Origin: Methylobacterium sp. J-078
GTDB lineage: Bacteria; Pseudomonadota; Alphaproteobacteria; Rhizobiales; Beijerinckiaceae
Assembly (NCBI RefSeq): GCF_022829285.1
Contig: NZ_JAKSYI010000052.1
Location: forward strand, 1 to 64,000
Reading direction: 5' to 3'
DNA length: 64,000 nt
Position 1 is the stretch's first letter, and each line of letters begins with the position of its first letter. The translations under genes and the position numbers were made by a program. Under the pieces are notes generated by a model. It saw only the letters and a program-made list of their open reading frames with translations. It was not told the DNA's origin and ran no database searches. Shown here piece by piece: positions 22,711 to 31,280 of this stretch.

Positions 22711-25295
22711 CCGCGATACAGCCGATGCCCGGACCACGGACCGTCACGGCCTACGAGAGCCTCTCGCCCGAGGATTTCGACGGGCTTGCCGACGGCGTCG
22801 TCCGCCTGGACGACGCCGGCATCGTGCTGGCCGGCAACCCGGCCGCCGCGTCCCTGCTGGGCGTCCCGGTCGGCGCCATGGCCGGCCGCGACTTCTTCCG
22901 GGACCTCGCGCCGGGCGCCAACGTCCCGCGCGGCTACGGCCGGTTCCTGGCCGGCGTGCGCGGCTCCGGCGTCGACGCGAACGGAACCTTCGCGTTCGAC
23001 CAGGCTCCACGGCCCGTTCGCGCCGACCTGCACATGGTCTCCGCCGAGCACCCGGGCGTGCACTGGATCACGATGACGCCCGTGGCGGACGGGATAGGGC
23101 GCGAGGGCATCGCGGAGGTCCAGCGACGCGTGCGCGCGCGGCCGGTGGATGCGAGCCAATGCGAGCGCGAGCCGATCCACGTTCCGGGGTCGATCCAACC
23201 CGACGCCATCCTGCTGGTTGCGGACGCGACCCTCGGCGTCGTCGCCCACAGCGCCAACGTGGCGGATGCCCACCTGCCGGTGGACGGGCCGCTGATCGGG
23301 CGAGGGCTCGACGCGCTGCTGCCGGCGTCGTTCGTCGATGAGATCCGTTCCGCCCTTGCAGCCGGAGGGCTTGCGGAGGGCGGCTTCGTCGACCGGACGA
23401 TGCGCCTGCCGGATGCGACGGGGGAGCCGTTCCTCGTGGTGTGCCACGCCCATGCCGGGCGGGTGCTCGTCGAGTTGGAGCCGGTGCCGGAACGGTCCGA
23501 CGACTTCGGTCCCGCAAGGTCGGTCAGCACGGGCGTCGCCGTCGCCCGCCTCCGCAATGCCGGCACCGTCGCCGAGGTCGCGGCGGCGGCGGCGCGCGAG
23601 ATCCGGTCCGTCACCGGCTTCGAGAGCGTCCTCGTCTATCGCTTCGACCCGGACTGGAACGGCGAGGCCATCGCCGAGGACATGGTTCCCGACTGGTCGC
23701 GCTCCCTTCTCGGGCTTCACTTCCCGGCCTCGGACATCCCGGCCCAGGCCCGCGCGCTGTACCTGAGGTCGCGCATCCGGTTCGTGACCGACCGGGACGG
23801 CGCGCAGGTGCCGATCCTGGCGGATGCCCGCCTCGACGCCCCCATCGACCTCAGCTTCGCGCAGCATCGCTCGCTGTCGCCGATCCACTTGGAGTACCAG
23901 CGCAACCTTGGGGTCAACGGTTCGATGTCCGCCTCCATCATCGTGGGCGGCGTCCTCTGGGGGATGATGATCGGCCACCACCGCCGTCCCCACTACGTGC
24001 GGCCGGCGATGCGCGCGGTCGCGGCGCTCCTGACCGACGCGTTCGCCATGCGCCTGCAGGAAGTCGAGGGCCGGCTCCTCTGGGAGGACCAGCAGGCCCA
24101 CGTGGCCACGCAGGTTCGCCTCGTCCGCAAGCTGACCCAGTCGAACGACTTCGTCGACGCACTCACCGTCGGCGAGACCACGATGCTCGACCTGTTCGAT
24201 ACGGCGGCGGCGGCGGTCGTGTCGGCGGGCAAGGTGACCCTGATGGGCACGACGCCGGGGCCCGACGAGGTCCTGGCTTTACGCGACTGGCTGGCATCGA
24301 CCCATCCGTCGGAAGACACGAGCTTCGTCACGCATGCCCTGTCCGCTCAGTACGAGCCCGCGACCAGGTTCGCCGACCGTGCCAGCGGCCTGATCGCGGT
24401 CTTCGTCGACGACGCGCGCGACCATCTCCTGATGTGGTTCAAGCCCGAGGTGCCGAGCACCGTGTCGTGGAGCGGCGATCCGAACAAGCCGGTCGAGCCC
24501 GACGGCACCGCCGTCCTGCCACGGCGGTCGTTCGAGCGCTGGGTTGAGGAGCGCCGAAGGCAATCGACGCGGTGGGCGTCGTGGAAGGCCCCGTTCGCCT
24601 CGTCCCTCGCGCAGGTGGTGGAGGGCGTGGTGCTTCGGCAGCGGCGCATGATCGACGATCTCACGGGGCTGCTGGCCGAGAAGGAGCGTCTGCTGGAGCA
24701 GAAGGACGTCCTGAGCCGGGAGATCGACCACCGGGTCAAGAACTCCCTCCAGATCGTCTCGGCCTTCCTGCAGATGCAGCAGCGCCAGACCGAGGACCTG
24801 GCCGCCAAGCAGGCGTTCGCCGAGACCTCGGCGCGGGTGATGAGCGTTGCCCGCGTCCACGACAGCCTCTACCAGGCCGAGAACCTGGAGGAGGTCGACC
24901 TCGGCCAGACCATCGAGATCTTGTGCCAGGACCTGTCGGGGATGGCCGGCGACGGCCAGACCGTCGGCATCGTCACCGACGCGAAGGTCATGGTGCCGTA
25001 CCGCAAGGCGGTGGCGCTCTCGCTGATCGCCACCGAGCTCGTCACCAACGCCTTCAAGTACGCGACGACCGCCGCCGGTACGGCACGGGTCGAGGTCAGC
25101 ATCTACGGCCAGGACGACGGCGGGGTGCGGATGCGGGTCTGCGACGATGGCGAGGGCCTGCCCGAAGGCTGGGCGGAGCGGAAGCCGAAGGGCACCGGCC
25201 TCGGGATGCGGCTGGTGCGTGCGATGCTCGACCAGATCGACGCCCGGCTTGAGGTCTCGAACGACCCCGGAGCTTGCTTCACCGTCTACGCCTAA
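22707..25295 (+). CDS. PYP-like domain / bacteriophytochrome histidine kinase hybrid
   Basis: 862 residues from the ATG overlapping the regulator stop. Residues ~15-118 align with photoactive yellow protein: 'LADGVVRLDDAGIVLAGNPAA...AMAGRDFFRDLAPGANVPRGYGRFLAGVRGSG'. The PYP chromophore cysteine is Gly70, and Tyr42, Glu46, Thr50 and Arg52 equivalents are also replaced. Then follows a bacteriophytochrome: biliverdin-type Cys152 ('QCEREPIHVPGSIQP', with PD for the usual PH), PAS, GAF with 'PASDIPAQARALY' (~340) and 'SPIHLEYQRNLGV', and PHY. The kinase part is HWE/HisKA_2 with H675 in 'REIDHRVKNSLQIVSAFLQMQ' and an ATPase domain. It is most similar in layout to Ppr of Rhodospirillum centenum. 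Confidence 0.92.
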   Translation: MTAIQPMPGPRTVTAYESLSPEDFDGLADGVVRLDDAGIVLAGNPAAASLLGVPVGAMAGRDFFRDLAPGANVPRGYGRFLAGVRGSGVDANGTFAFDQAPRPVRADLHMVSAEHPGVHWITMTPVADGIGREGIAEVQRRVRARPVDASQCEREPIHVPGSIQPDAILLVADATLGVVAHSANVADAHLPVDGPLIGRGLDALLPASFVDEIRSALAAGGLAEGGFVDRTMRLPDATGEPFLVVCHAHAGRVLVELEPVPERSDDFGPARSVSTGVAVARLRNAGTVAEVAAAAAREIRSVTGFESVLVYRFDPDWNGEAIAEDMVPDWSRSLLGLHFPASDIPAQARALYLRSRIRFVTDRDGAQVPILADARLDAPIDLSFAQHRSLSPIHLEYQRNLGVNGSMSASIIVGGVLWGMMIGHHRRPHYVRPAMRAVAALLTDAFAMRLQEVEGRLLWEDQQAHVATQVRLVRKLTQSNDFVDALTVGETTMLDLFDTAAAAVVSAGKVTLMGTTPGPDEVLALRDWLASTHPSEDTSFVTHALSAQYEPATRFADRASGLIAVFVDDARDHLLMWFKPEVPSTVSWSGDPNKPVEPDGTAVLPRRSFERWVEERRRQSTRWASWKAPFASSLAQVVEGVVLRQRRMIDDLTGLLAEKERLLEQKDVLSREIDHRVKNSLQIVSAFLQMQQRQTEDLAAKQAFAETSARVMSVARVHDSLYQAENLEEVDLGQTIEILCQDLSGMAGDGQTVGIVTDAKVMVPYRKAVALSLIATELVTNAFKYATTAAGTARVEVSIYGQDDGGVRMRVCDDGEGLPEGWAERKPKGTGLGMRLVRAMLDQIDARLEVSNDPGACFTVYA

Positions 25296-25406
25296 GGCCC
25301 ACGGAGCGGAAAGCCGAGACGGCGCCCGCACTTGGCGGCCTCGGGCCTTAAGCATGGACACCGGGGATCCTTGACGGACCCCGGGCATGCCGCCACGATT
25401 CCAGCC

Positions 25407-27443
25407 ATGGAACTTTCCACGGCCGATCCTACTCAGTCGCGATCCGTCGCCCACCTCGGCGCCCTAGATCCCGTCTCGGAACCGGCGTTCGACGACATTG
25501 TGATGCTGGCTTCGCAGATCTGCGGCACGCCGGTGGCGCTCGTCAGCCTCGTCGAGGAACGGCGGCAATGGTTCAAGGCCCGCGTCGGTTTCGAGCCGTG
25601 CGAGACGCCCCTCGACAGTTCGGTCTGCAAGCACACGCTCGACCACCAGGGCCTTCTCGTCATCCCCGATCTGACGCGCGACGAACGAACCCGCGACAAC
25701 CCGCTGGTGACCGGACCGCCCTACCTGCGCTTCTACGCCGGAGCCCCCCTCGACGTCGGTGCCGGGCCCGCGCTCGGCGCGCTCTGCGTGATCGACCATG
25801 AACCGCGCGAGGGTCTTGAGCCGTTCCAGGCCACCGCGCTCGAAGCGTTGGCGCGCCAGGTTATCGCCCAGATGGAGTTGCGCCGCGCGGTGACCGAGGT
25901 CGCCCGGCGCACCTCCGAGCTTGAGGCGAGCGAGGCGAGGCTCAGGACCATCTTCCAGACGACCTACCAGGTGCAGGGCCTGCTGGCCCCTGACGGCACG
26001 GTCCTCGACGCGAACGAGACCATGCTCAAGGCCGCCGCGGCCGCGCGCGAGGAAGTAGTGGGTCGGTGCCTTTGGGAAACCCCGTTGTTCTCCGAGACCT
26101 CCGGGATGCCTGAACGCGTAAGGGAATGGGTACAGCGGGCCTCCTCAGGCGAGACCGTGCGCCACGAGATCGAGGTCGTGCTACCGGGCGGGCGCCGATG
26201 TTTCGACTTCGCCCTGCACCCGGTGCGCGACCCGGACGGGACGGTGCTCGGCATCGTGCCCGAGGCTGTGGACCTGACCGACCGGCGCTCGACCGAGGGG
26301 CAGTTGCGCCAGGCCCAGAAGATGGACGCCATCGGGCAGCTGACCGGGGGCATCGCGCATGACTTCAACAACATGCTCGCCGTCATTGTCGGCAGCCTGA
26401 ACCTCCTCGAACGCCGGTTGGCCAAGGGCGGGACCGACGTCGGCCGCTACATCGACGCCGCCCTGGACGGGGCCAACCGCGCCGCCGCGCTCACCCACCG
26501 ACTGCTCGCGTTCTCGCGCCAGCAGCCGCTGGCCCCGGAGCCGGTCGATGCCAACCGCATGGTCGCGGACATGTCCGAACTCCTCTCCCGCACCCTGGGC
26601 GAGGCGACCCGGATCGAGACGGTGCTCTCGGCCGGGCTTTGGAAGGCAAACGCCGATCCGAGCCAGCTTGAGAACGTGATCCTGAATCTCTCGGTGAACG
26701 CGCGCGACGCGATGCCGGACGGCGGGCGTCTCACCATCGAGACCGCCAACGCACACGTCGACGACGACTACGCCAAGGAACATGGGATCTCGCCGGGCCA
26801 GTATGTCCTCGTTGCCGTCTCGGACACGGGGACCGGGATGCCGCCCGAGGTGGCTGCCAAGGCGTTCGATCCCTTCTTCACCACGAAGGGCGTCGGCAAG
26901 GGCACCGGACTCGGGCTGTCCCAGGTCTTCGGGTTCGTGCGCCAGTCGAGCGGTCACGTGAGGATCTATTCCGAGGTGGGGCACGGCACCACGATCAAGG
27001 TCTACCTGCCGCGCTTCCACGGCGAGGAGGCGTCGAAGGCATCACCGTTGGCCGCGAACGCAACGCAGGGCGGCAACCGGACCGAGACCGTGATGGTGGT
27101 CGAGGACGACCCCCGGATGTGCGCCTGCTCCGTCGAGAGCCTTAGGGAGCTCGGCTACGACGTCGTCCATGCCGCGAGCGGGCCGGAGGCGCTGCGGATG
27201 ATCGAGGCGGGCCAGGACGTGGCACTACTGTTCACCGACATCGTGATGCCGGAGATGACGGGTCGCCAACTGGCCGACGCTGCCATGGTACGCCTTCCGG
27301 GCCTGAAGGTGCTCTACACGACCGGCTACACGCCCAACGCCGTCGTCCATAACGGGGTCCTCGATGCCGGCACGCATGTCCTCGTGAAGCCGTTCGGGAT
27401 CAGCCAACTCGCCGCAAAGGTTCGTTCGGTATTGGACGCTTAG
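25407..27443 (+). CDS. GAF-PAS hybrid histidine kinase with receiver
   Basis: 678 residues from ATG 25407; the frame's upstream extension lacks a ribosome site. An N-terminal GAF domain (~15-160, 'ASQICGTPVALVSLVEERRQWFKARVG...SVCKHTL') is followed by PAS (~185-300). HisKA comes next with the acceptor His in 'GGIAHDFNNMLAVIVGSLNLLERRL', then HATPase ('VILNLSVNARDAMPDGG', 'GTGLGLSQVFGFV') and a C-terminal receiver with Asp in 'LLFTDIVMPEMTG' and Lys in 'VLVKPFG'. It is a cytoplasmic hybrid kinase; the GAF resembles those of free-standing sensors without bilin cysteines. It lies 110 bases after the phytochrome gene, likely separately promoted. Confidence 0.9.
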   Translation: MELSTADPTQSRSVAHLGALDPVSEPAFDDIVMLASQICGTPVALVSLVEERRQWFKARVGFEPCETPLDSSVCKHTLDHQGLLVIPDLTRDERTRDNPLVTGPPYLRFYAGAPLDVGAGPALGALCVIDHEPREGLEPFQATALEALARQVIAQMELRRAVTEVARRTSELEASEARLRTIFQTTYQVQGLLAPDGTVLDANETMLKAAAAAREEVVGRCLWETPLFSETSGMPERVREWVQRASSGETVRHEIEVVLPGGRRCFDFALHPVRDPDGTVLGIVPEAVDLTDRRSTEGQLRQAQKMDAIGQLTGGIAHDFNNMLAVIVGSLNLLERRLAKGGTDVGRYIDAALDGANRAAALTHRLLAFSRQQPLAPEPVDANRMVADMSELLSRTLGEATRIETVLSAGLWKANADPSQLENVILNLSVNARDAMPDGGRLTIETANAHVDDDYAKEHGISPGQYVLVAVSDTGTGMPPEVAAKAFDPFFTTKGVGKGTGLGLSQVFGFVRQSSGHVRIYSEVGHGTTIKVYLPRFHGEEASKASPLAANATQGGNRTETVMVVEDDPRMCACSVESLRELGYDVVHAASGPEALRMIEAGQDVALLFTDIVMPEMTGRQLADAAMVRLPGLKVLYTTGYTPNAVVHNGVLDAGTHVLVKPFGISQLAAKVRSVLDA

Positions 27444-27550
27444 GCACGCCGATCACGAATCGGGCCTTCCAGGAGCACCTGGGATCCAACGCTTGTTGCG
27501 CGCGCTGAACGTCCAAGCCGGCTGGGAAGCAAGCTTTAGCCCTCCGCCCG

Positions 27551-27650
27551 GAAGCGGACGGACGGGTCGCGACCCAACCACGCCGTAGAAGTTGGTCGAT
27601 AGCAAACCCAAAAGCAGCCATCCATCCGGCGGCTGGAGGCGTCCGAGCGC
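27551..27650. repeat. Dispersed repeat family, copy D (in the 27444-27834 gap)
   Basis: The core 'AAGCGGACGGACGGGTCGCG' followed by ACCCAA and GCCGTAGAAGT matches three other non-coding sites (32131, 40361, 56390) in the same orientation. The rest of the 390-base gap between the hybrid kinase and the carotenoid oxygenase shows no convincing gene; a 150-codon minus frame here reads through the repeat and into the oxygenase gene. Confidence 0.55.
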
Positions 27651-27834
27651 TTGGCTGACTGCGCCATAGACGCAGCGATCCACTCTCGTCGCGTGGCCAG
27701 ACGTAGTTAGATGCTCATCGAGAAGGTTGCTCAGTCGTTCCAAGCGAACAGAGCTGTCGTTCTTGCCCGGCAACGGGAACACCTCCATCACGAGGGCCTT
27801 CGCTTTTCCTCCGACCACCCCGAGCCAGCGCCCG

Positions 27835-29271
27835 ATGCCGAACTTAATGGAGTCCAGCCTGCGTGCCGCCGCCGAAGGCCTTGTCGCGCTGGTGGCGGCC
27901 TGCAATCGATTGCGCCTTCCGAGGAGGCAGCACCCCTTTGTAGTCGGTGTCCACGCGCCGATGCGCGAGGAGTTGACCCTGCGGGATTTGCCCGTGACCG
28001 GGACGATCCCGGTGGGGCTCGAGGGCCGCTACCTCAAGATGGGCGCCAACCCCGCCCGCCCGACGACGCGCGGCCACGATTGGTTCCTGGGCGACGGCAT
28101 GGTGCACGGTCTCTGCATCGAGGACGGAAAGGCCCTGTGGTACCGTAACCGTTGGATCGGCTCGCATGCAGTTTCCGCAGCGCTCGGCCGCCCCGCTGCC
28201 CCGGGGCCGCGCCGCGGCGACGACACCGTCAACACCAATGTCGTCGCGATCGGCGGCCGCGCTTTTGCCGTGGTCGAAGCTGGCAGCTTTCCCGTCTTTT
28301 TATCCGAGGACTTGGAGACGCAGCGCTACGATACGTTCGACGGCACCCTCGCCGGTTCCTTCACGGGGCACCCGCATCGCGATCCGGCGACCGGTGAAAC
28401 ACATGCCATCGCCTATGACGGCCGCGTCTGGGATAGCGTGCGCCACGTCGTCATCTCGCCCCTGGGCCAGGTCGTGCGTGACGTAGCAATCCCAGTCGAA
28501 CACGGCCCTTGCATCCACGATTGCGCGATCACAACCCGCTTCGTCGTCGTGCTAGACCTGCCCGTCACCTTCTCGATGCGGGCAGTGCTGGCAGGACACC
28601 GCTTCCCGTTCCGCTGGAACCCGGCCCACCGCGCCCGCGTCGGCCTGCTCCCGCGGCATGGCACGGCCGCCGACATCATCTGGTGCGCGGTCGAGCCGTG
28701 CTTTGTCTTCCACGTTGCCAATGCCTACGAAGACGCTGATGGGCGGGTGATCCTCGACGTCATCACCTACGAGAGGGTGTTCGCCTCGGCAGGTGGCGGC
28801 CTCGATGCACCGGGCCGGCTGGAGCGCTGGACAGCCGACGCCACGACGGGGCGGGTCGACCGCCGGGTGATCGATTCCGCGGCGCAGGAGTTCCCCCGGA
28901 TCGACGAGCGTCGCTTCGGGCAGCCCCACCGATACGTCTATACGGGCTCGGTCCCCGCCGACGGCAACACGCAGCTCTTGGGCGCGACGCAACTCTATAA
29001 GCACGATCTGGAGACACGGGAGCGGCGCGTTCACGAGTTCGGCCCCGACCGCGTACCAGGCGAGTTCGTGTTCGTGCCGGCGAGGCCCGAGGCTGAAGAA
29101 GACGAGGGCTGGCTCGTCGGGCTCGTCGTCGACACGGTGAGTGATACGACCGACTTCGTCATCCTCAACGCGCGCGCATTCGAGGCGCCGCCCGTCGCCG
29201 CGGTGCACCTGGGGCATCGGATCCCGCCAGGCTTTCATGGGAACTGGTTTCCAAAGTCGTGGGCCGAGTGA
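27835..29271 (+). CDS. Carotenoid oxygenase (RPE65/CCD family)
   Basis: About 478 residues; ATG 27835 is my best start (27847 is an alternative, and both ribosome sites are weak). The signature of carotenoid/stilbene cleavage dioxygenases is present: 'LEGRYLKMGANPARP' near the N-terminus, and four iron-ligand histidines in 'FTGHPHRDP', 'CIHDCAITTRFVVVLDLP', 'CFVFHVANAYED' and the C-terminal 'GFHGNWFP'. These non-haem Fe(II) enzymes split C=C bonds of carotenoids, apocarotenoids or stilbenes. It lies among photoreceptor genes, which raises retinal or apocarotenal formation as a possibility; the substrate is not deducible from sequence. Confidence 0.88.
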   Translation: MPNLMESSLRAAAEGLVALVAACNRLRLPRRQHPFVVGVHAPMREELTLRDLPVTGTIPVGLEGRYLKMGANPARPTTRGHDWFLGDGMVHGLCIEDGKALWYRNRWIGSHAVSAALGRPAAPGPRRGDDTVNTNVVAIGGRAFAVVEAGSFPVFLSEDLETQRYDTFDGTLAGSFTGHPHRDPATGETHAIAYDGRVWDSVRHVVISPLGQVVRDVAIPVEHGPCIHDCAITTRFVVVLDLPVTFSMRAVLAGHRFPFRWNPAHRARVGLLPRHGTAADIIWCAVEPCFVFHVANAYEDADGRVILDVITYERVFASAGGGLDAPGRLERWTADATTGRVDRRVIDSAAQEFPRIDERRFGQPHRYVYTGSVPADGNTQLLGATQLYKHDLETRERRVHEFGPDRVPGEFVFVPARPEAEEDEGWLVGLVVDTVSDTTDFVILNARAFEAPPVAAVHLGHRIPPGFHGNWFPKSWAE

Positions 29272-29360
29272 CCGTCTCTGGATGCTTCGGCAGTTGATCC
29301 GCTTTCCTATGTAATATCTCATGGGGCGCAGGATTGTCCCGTAATGCCCGGGAAGCCGAA

Positions 29361-29650
29361 ATGCCCGTTGCGAGCGACCCGAAGCCTGCCGTCATCCAGG
29401 ATCACGGAGGAAAGCCGTTCCTCCCCGGCTTCGTGCCCGGACCGCTGGGACCGACAGGTCTCGCTGCCATCGATGCCTACCAGCGGGTAGAAAACGACCT
29501 CTCGGTCGGCCAGATCTACCTGCTCGACAACCCGCTGCTGCGGGAGCCCCTGTCCCTGGGACCAGTTAAGCCGCACCTACTTGGCCATTGAGGCAGTACG
29601 CCCGGCCTCAATTCCATCTATGCGCACCTCAGGCGCGCCCTTCGATTGCA
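29361..29650 (+). pseudogene. Phosphoketolase N-terminal remnant
   Basis: Codons from ATG 29361 read '[48 protein letters not shown]', the N-terminus of xylulose-5-phosphate/fructose-6-phosphate phosphoketolase. At 29589-29591 a TGA replaces the conserved TGG (Trp of 'LLGHWG'). The same frame continues beyond it with 'GSTPGLNSIYAHLRRALR', still matching the family, then similarity ends near 29645. Only ~95 of ~790 codons remain, so the gene is dead. Confidence 0.75.
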
Positions 29651-29652
29651 GA

Positions 29653-30075
29653 TTATACGAGGGTGAGCTTAGGTGGCTGGACGGGCTCGGCCGCAAGCCG
29701 TTGAAAAATTCCAAGTACGGACTCGGGTGACGCCTGCGTTGCCGCCCCCTTGGCTACGTCATCCTGGGACCACATCCAGGTGCGTGCAGGGTCGCTCCGC
29801 ATGGACCAGGCGGGAAACAGTCGCTCGGTCGCATCCGCATAGACGAGTCGCGTGATCTCCAGGTGCCGTTCGTCCTGGACGATCCGCGCATAGGTCGCAT
29901 CGAGAGCGTCTGCGTTGCCCTCCAAGAGCTGGAGATAGATGTCGCCACGACAAACCAGAGCGCCGGTCAGACCGTCCCGCGTGTTGCAGCGCCGCGATTG
30001 GGTGAGGATGCCATCCAGGGTGGATTGATCGAATCCGAACGGACGGGACGCATAGACGAGCTGCACGAGCTTCAT
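29653..30075 (-). CDS. BLUF-domain blue-light sensor (short)
   Basis: A 140-residue protein; ATG 30075 follows a perfect GGAGG, so the 50-residue upstream extension is rejected. The BLUF hallmarks are present: Y8 in 'LVYASR', N31 in 'RRCNTRDGLTG', Q49 in 'YLQLLEG', and W90/M92 in 'FPAWSM'. These residues form the flavin hydrogen-bond switch. The C-terminal ~45 residues lack an output domain, so signalling must go through a partner. It starts 40 bases after the stop of the B12/SCHIC-type gene and is probably co-transcribed with it. Confidence 0.93.
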   Translation of the reverse strand: MKLVQLVYASRPFGFDQSTLDGILTQSRRCNTRDGLTGALVCRGDIYLQLLEGNADALDATYARIVQDERHLEITRLVYADATERLFPAWSMRSDPARTWMWSQDDVAKGAATQASPESVLGIFQRLAAEPVQPPKLTLV

Positions 30076-30115
30076 TTGGCTAGCCTCCGATCGCGTTACC
30101 TTCGAAACCTTGGGG

Positions 30116-31030
30116 TCACCCGCAGGAGGCGGTTTGGGTGTCAGCCCGCCGCCTTTCTTCGAGGCCGATCTCGAGAAGCCGCTGCGCCAGCAGGACAGCC
30201 GTAGGCGCGTCGACGGCGGAGGCATCCGCGCCGACCCGCTCGACGAGTTCGGGCTTATCGAGGAAGACAGGCCCCCCCACCATGATACCGACCGAACGGT
30301 TCCGGGAGACGTCGCGGATCGACTGGATCGAGGCCGTGAGCCCTTCGATGCGGGTCTCGCAGCTCAGCGTGAGTCCGACGACATCGAACGACGTCGATCT
30401 CACGAGGCTTGCGATCTGCCCCGGGCTGGACGCCAGGCCACTCGTGACCTGCCATCCTGCGACCTGCAGGAACTGCTCCACGACGGCCACGCCAAACGTA
30501 TGCAGCTCGCCCGGTGCCCCCATCAGGAGGGCCGCCCGGGCCTCGTCGTGAGCGGAGAGCTTCGTTTCGGATCGGTATTGCGAGAGGAGCAGCTGGAGGC
30601 GGGCAACGCCCACGGTCACCTCGATGAAGTCGCAGAGGTCCTCGTCCCATAGGCGTCCGAGCAAGGAGGCGGCCGGTGCAAGGAGTTCGAGGAACATGCT
30701 CTCGGTCGAATGGCCTTTGGCCAGGTGATCCCTGACGGCGTCCGAAGCGGCCGAGAGATCCGAACCGAGGAGGAGCTGCGTGAAGGCTTCGATCTGTTGC
30801 GCGTCAGGTTTGGCGAGCGGAGCGCTCGCCGCGGGCGCAAGCTGCGGGTGAAGCAGCTTCAAACGCGGGATGATGTCTGTTTCGACGATGCGGCTGAGAG
30901 CTAGGGCGCGCTGGCGGCTGTCCTCGGCCGTGCGTTTGCGCGCATAGGCAAGCCGAACCTCCGAGACCCAGCCGGCGGGTCGCGCCGACGGATCAGTCCA
31001 CGCAGTGGTGGACAAAGCGAGGTTTGACAT
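30116..31030 (-). CDS. B12-binding/SCHIC-domain regulator (PpaA/AerR-like)
   Basis: A 304-residue protein with GGAG before ATG 31030. The N-terminal ~100 residues are basic and helical. Residues ~105-280 form a cobalamin-binding-like unit: a helical cap ('STESMFLELLAPAASLLGRLWDEDLCDFIEVTVGVARLQLLL') followed by a Rossmann domain with 'GELHTFGVAVVEQFL', 'STSFDVVGLTLSC' and 'VGIMVGGPVFL'. The lower-ligand motif DxHxxG appears as ExHxFG, the form seen in PpaA/AerR and the SCHIC domain of AppA, which bind haem or B12. This family links light and redox to gene expression. The adjacent BLUF gene would complete a split AppA-like pair. Confidence 0.85.
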   Translation of the reverse strand: MSNLALSTTAWTDPSARPAGWVSEVRLAYARKRTAEDSRQRALALSRIVETDIIPRLKLLHPQLAPAASAPLAKPDAQQIEAFTQLLLGSDLSAASDAVRDHLAKGHSTESMFLELLAPAASLLGRLWDEDLCDFIEVTVGVARLQLLLSQYRSETKLSAHDEARAALLMGAPGELHTFGVAVVEQFLQVAGWQVTSGLASSPGQIASLVRSTSFDVVGLTLSCETRIEGLTASIQSIRDVSRNRSVGIMVGGPVFLDKPELVERVGADASAVDAPTAVLLAQRLLEIGLEERRRADTQTASCG

Positions 31031-31280
31031 GGTCCGCTCCCCCGAACGCTCTTCCTGTGCCGGGGCGATTGTCGGTCGATGGCCGTGCGCCTCTTGGACC
31101 CATCAGAGCGCCGCGCCGACGGAATGTAAAGGCGCTCGCGAAAAGTTCCCGGCTCAACGTGTGCTTTGGTCCGCTCGACAATCCAGAGGGGGTATTCTTG
31201 TATCCGCCCCGCGCGCGCTCATCGATCAGGACATCGACGCTGCAGGGATATGGCTGGAAAGTTGCCGAGCGCTGCCGCGA

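Noticed and set aside
22707..23070. Functional photoactive yellow protein
   Set aside because: The fold similarity is good but the chromophore cysteine and the four pocket residues are replaced, so a p-coumarate photocycle is not supported.
22062..24101. 679-codon open frame on the minus strand
   Set aside because: It is antisense to the receiver and phytochrome genes, which have full domain evidence. Long antisense frames are expected in DNA with such high third-position GC.
27453..27905. 150-codon minus frame before the carotenoid oxygenase
   Set aside because: It runs through dispersed repeat copy D and into the oxygenase N-terminus, with no ribosome site or domain.
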